Shown piece by piece: positions 62,431-64,000 of a DNA stretch of 64,000 nt (within the stretch, counting starts at the first letter, position 1; every line of letters begins with the position of its first letter). Below the pieces are notes generated by a model. That model worked only from the letters and a program-made list of their open reading frames with translations. It was not told the DNA's origin and did no database searches. The DNA is from Nocardioides soli (GTDB taxonomy: Bacteria; Actinomycetota; Actinomycetes; Propionibacteriales; Nocardioidaceae): the NCBI RefSeq assembly GCF_014191495.1, contig NZ_JACHWR010000003.1, positions 806,501 through 870,500 on the forward strand. Reading direction: 5' to 3'. The position numbers were made by a program, and so were the translations under genes.

Positions 62431-63675
62431 ATGACAGCGATCGCGACACCCCGGCACCGGGTCAGTGTCGCGACCGCGCATGTCCACGCCGAGCTCGACG
62501 CGGTCGCCGGTGTGTCGGTGTGGTCGATGGATGCCACCGAGGCAGGTCAGACGCTCATCGAGTTGGAGCGGGCCGAGGCCCGGATCGTCGAACTGAAGGC
62601 CCGGGTCGCGGCGCACGCCGACACCATCCACGTCGGCGAAGAGGTGGGTGCGTCGTCGGCGGCGAACTGGCTGGCCCATCAGACGAAGACCACGCATGCG
62701 GCGGCGTACGGCGCGGTGCGGCTCGGCCACGACCTCGAACAGCACTCCCTGACGCGGGAGGCGCTCGCGGCCGGGGACATCGACGTCGAGCGGGCGCGGG
62801 TGGTGGTCCGGTGGGTCGACCGGCTCCCGGCCGACCTCGGGGTTGAGACCCGGGCGAGGGCGGAGGCGCATCTGCTGGCCGAGGCGCGTCATCACGACGC
62901 GAAGGCGCTCGGTCGGCTGGGTCGGCGGCTGTGGGAGGTCATCGCCCCCGGCGAGGCCGACGCCCACGAAGCCCAGATCCTGCAACGGCAGGAGGCGGCC
63001 GCGCTGCGGGCCTGCTCGCTGACGATGGTCGACGACGGCGACGGCACCACCCGCGGCCGGTTCGTGCTGCCGACCTACCACGCCGCAGCGCTACGGAAGA
63101 TGCTCATGGCCCTGGCCGCCCCCAAGCACCTGGCGGCCACCCAGGGCCCCGGCATCGAACGCCGCCCCGGACCCGAGGCACTCGGCCGGGCGTTGTGCGA
63201 GCTGATCGAGCGCTACCCGGTCGACCGACTGCCGCAAACCGGCGGCGTGAACGCCACCGTCGTGGTGGTCATCGACGAGGACACCCTCACGGGCCGGCTG
63301 GAGAAGGCCGGGATCCTCGACACCGGCGACCAGATCAGCCCCGGCATGGCCCGCCGGCTCGCCTGCGAGGCCTCAATCACCCCCGCCGTCCTCGGCAGCA
63401 ACAGCGTCCCCCTCGACCTCGGCAGACGGAGCCGCTACCACACCGAGCACCAACGCATCGCCATGTTCCTCCGCGACCGCGGCTGCCGCGCCGAAGGCTG
63501 CGACCGCACCACCGGACTCCACGCCCACCACCAGACCAGATGGACCGACGGCGGCCACACCACCCTCACCGACAGCGCATCCCTCTGCCCCTGGCACCAC
63601 ACCCTCATCCACGACCCCACCTACGACACGACCTACCTCCCCACCGGCAAGATCCGATTCCACCGGAGAACGTGA
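62431..63675 (+). CDS. DUF222/HNH endonuclease signature protein (13E12 family)
   Basis: 414 residues. N-terminal helical DUF222 region (about 30-260, ELERAEARIVELKARVAAHAD... ) and C-terminal HNH motif: CRAEGCDRTTGLHAHHQTRWTDGGHTTLTDSASLCPWHHTLIHD, with His-His and the terminal His pair for metal binding. This family is multicopy in actinobacterial genomes, and its members are suspected of belonging to mobile elements. Cutting activity has been reported for few. Adjacent to the compositional break at the window end. Confidence 0.9.
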   Translation: MTAIATPRHRVSVATAHVHAELDAVAGVSVWSMDATEAGQTLIELERAEARIVELKARVAAHADTIHVGEEVGASSAANWLAHQTKTTHAAAYGAVRLGHDLEQHSLTREALAAGDIDVERARVVVRWVDRLPADLGVETRARAEAHLLAEARHHDAKALGRLGRRLWEVIAPGEADAHEAQILQRQEAAALRACSLTMVDDGDGTTRGRFVLPTYHAAALRKMLMALAAPKHLAATQGPGIERRPGPEALGRALCELIERYPVDRLPQTGGVNATVVVVIDEDTLTGRLEKAGILDTGDQISPGMARRLACEASITPAVLGSNSVPLDLGRRSRYHTEHQRIAMFLRDRGCRAEGCDRTTGLHAHHQTRWTDGGHTTLTDSASLCPWHHTLIHDPTYDTTYLPTGKIRFHRRT

Positions 63676-64000
63676 CGGTTGCCTCGCGCGCGCCTCGAAC
63701 CATGCCGAGGATGCCCCTGCGGTCCTGCCTCGCGTATGACACGATCCGCCAGATCGGCGTGCAAGCTCACTGAACTCAACCCGTCGATTGATCGCCGATA
63801 ACTGGCATTAATGACTTGAATTTCGGTTCCTGTAACACCGGAGAAAATAGTGCAGATTTAGTTGTTTCCTCAGATATCCACGACACTTCACCCAGATATC
63901 TGTAATTCAGTGTGGCCCGCTTCTGCGGGCTATGGGGCTTGGCTTCGCACAAGCCTTGTGTTAAGGGAGTGTACCGGGCCAAGTACCCTTGGACATGCCA
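63676..64000. other. Low-GC terminal region, probable edge of a mobile element
   Basis: After about 63775 GC drops to near one half. Features: CAGATATC at 63871-63878 repeated as CAGATATCTG at 63893-63902 (22-bp spacing), hairpin GCCCGC-TTCT-GCGGGC near 63917-63932, and GGCTTG...CAAGCC near 63937-63956. The only frame (63776-63982, minus) looks non-coding. No recognised gene. Confidence 0.5.

Noticed and set aside
63776..63982. 68-residue minus-strand open frame in the low-GC end
   Set aside because: No ribosome site, no motif, and overlaps the repeat boxes and hairpins.

Overview
High-GC (about 70 percent by eye) actinobacterial chromosome. The complete Pup-proteasome gene set, TatA/TatC, RbpA, a HelY-type helicase, actinobacterial Lnt and polyprenol-mannose synthase, and frequent GTG starts with 4-bp ATGA/GTGA overlaps all point to Actinomycetia. 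Gene content and the style of the interspersed repeats suggest a Nocardioides-like organism (Propionibacteriales); this is inference, as no marker gene settles the genus.

Layout. 1-17266: the conserved protein-turnover block: RecB-type nuclease (cut by the window edge), site-2 protease, TrmI, proteasomal ATPase ARC/Mpa, an antisense sulfotransferase/methyltransferase pair, dop, pup, prcB, prcA, pafA, an FKBP lipoprotein, pafB, pafC, tatA, tatC, a small protein and a lipid kinase. Pup is ligated to targets by PafA and removed by Dop; ARC unfolds pupylated proteins into PrcBA; PafBC is a DNA-damage transcription regulator. 17300-28256: a block that looks inserted between tatC and helY: aldehyde dehydrogenase, IclR regulator, ThDP 2-oxo-acid decarboxylase, cupin, a four-gene NMT1-type ABC importer, a glutamine-synthetase-like ligase and a class III aminotransferase. 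It reads as an uptake and catabolic system for an unknown acid or amine and is the best candidate here for an undescribed pathway.

28297-37076: helY, a large secreted subtilase, an NAD(P)-binding protein, a 5'-3' exonuclease, an Lrp regulator and a repeat cluster. 37077-43680: lysine 2,3-aminomutase, then a GNAT/amidohydrolase/acyl-CoA ligase/enoyl-CoA hydratase operon divergent from a TetR regulator. 44103-47349: lnt, ppm1 and fxsA convergent with rbpA, which has a good sigma-R-type promoter match. 47568-51963: transporter, phosphodiesterase, zinc-ribbon protein, a tandem repeat cluster and an HTH-MurA fusion. 52049-62130: assorted small operons (alcohol dehydrogenase, AraC/VOC/DUF1059, UvrA paralogue, ECF sigma with a membrane partner, ArsR-type regulator, hydrolase, reductase, acetyltransferase). 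62431-63675: DUF222/HNH protein. The last ~225 bp drop sharply in GC and probably mark the edge of a mobile element.

Repeats are a theme. A GGTTTCGAG...CTCAACC repeat family sits in three intergenic gaps, each between convergent genes. A different palindromic element overlaps the start codons of both dop and prcB. I saw no tRNA, rRNA, CRISPR array or transposase.
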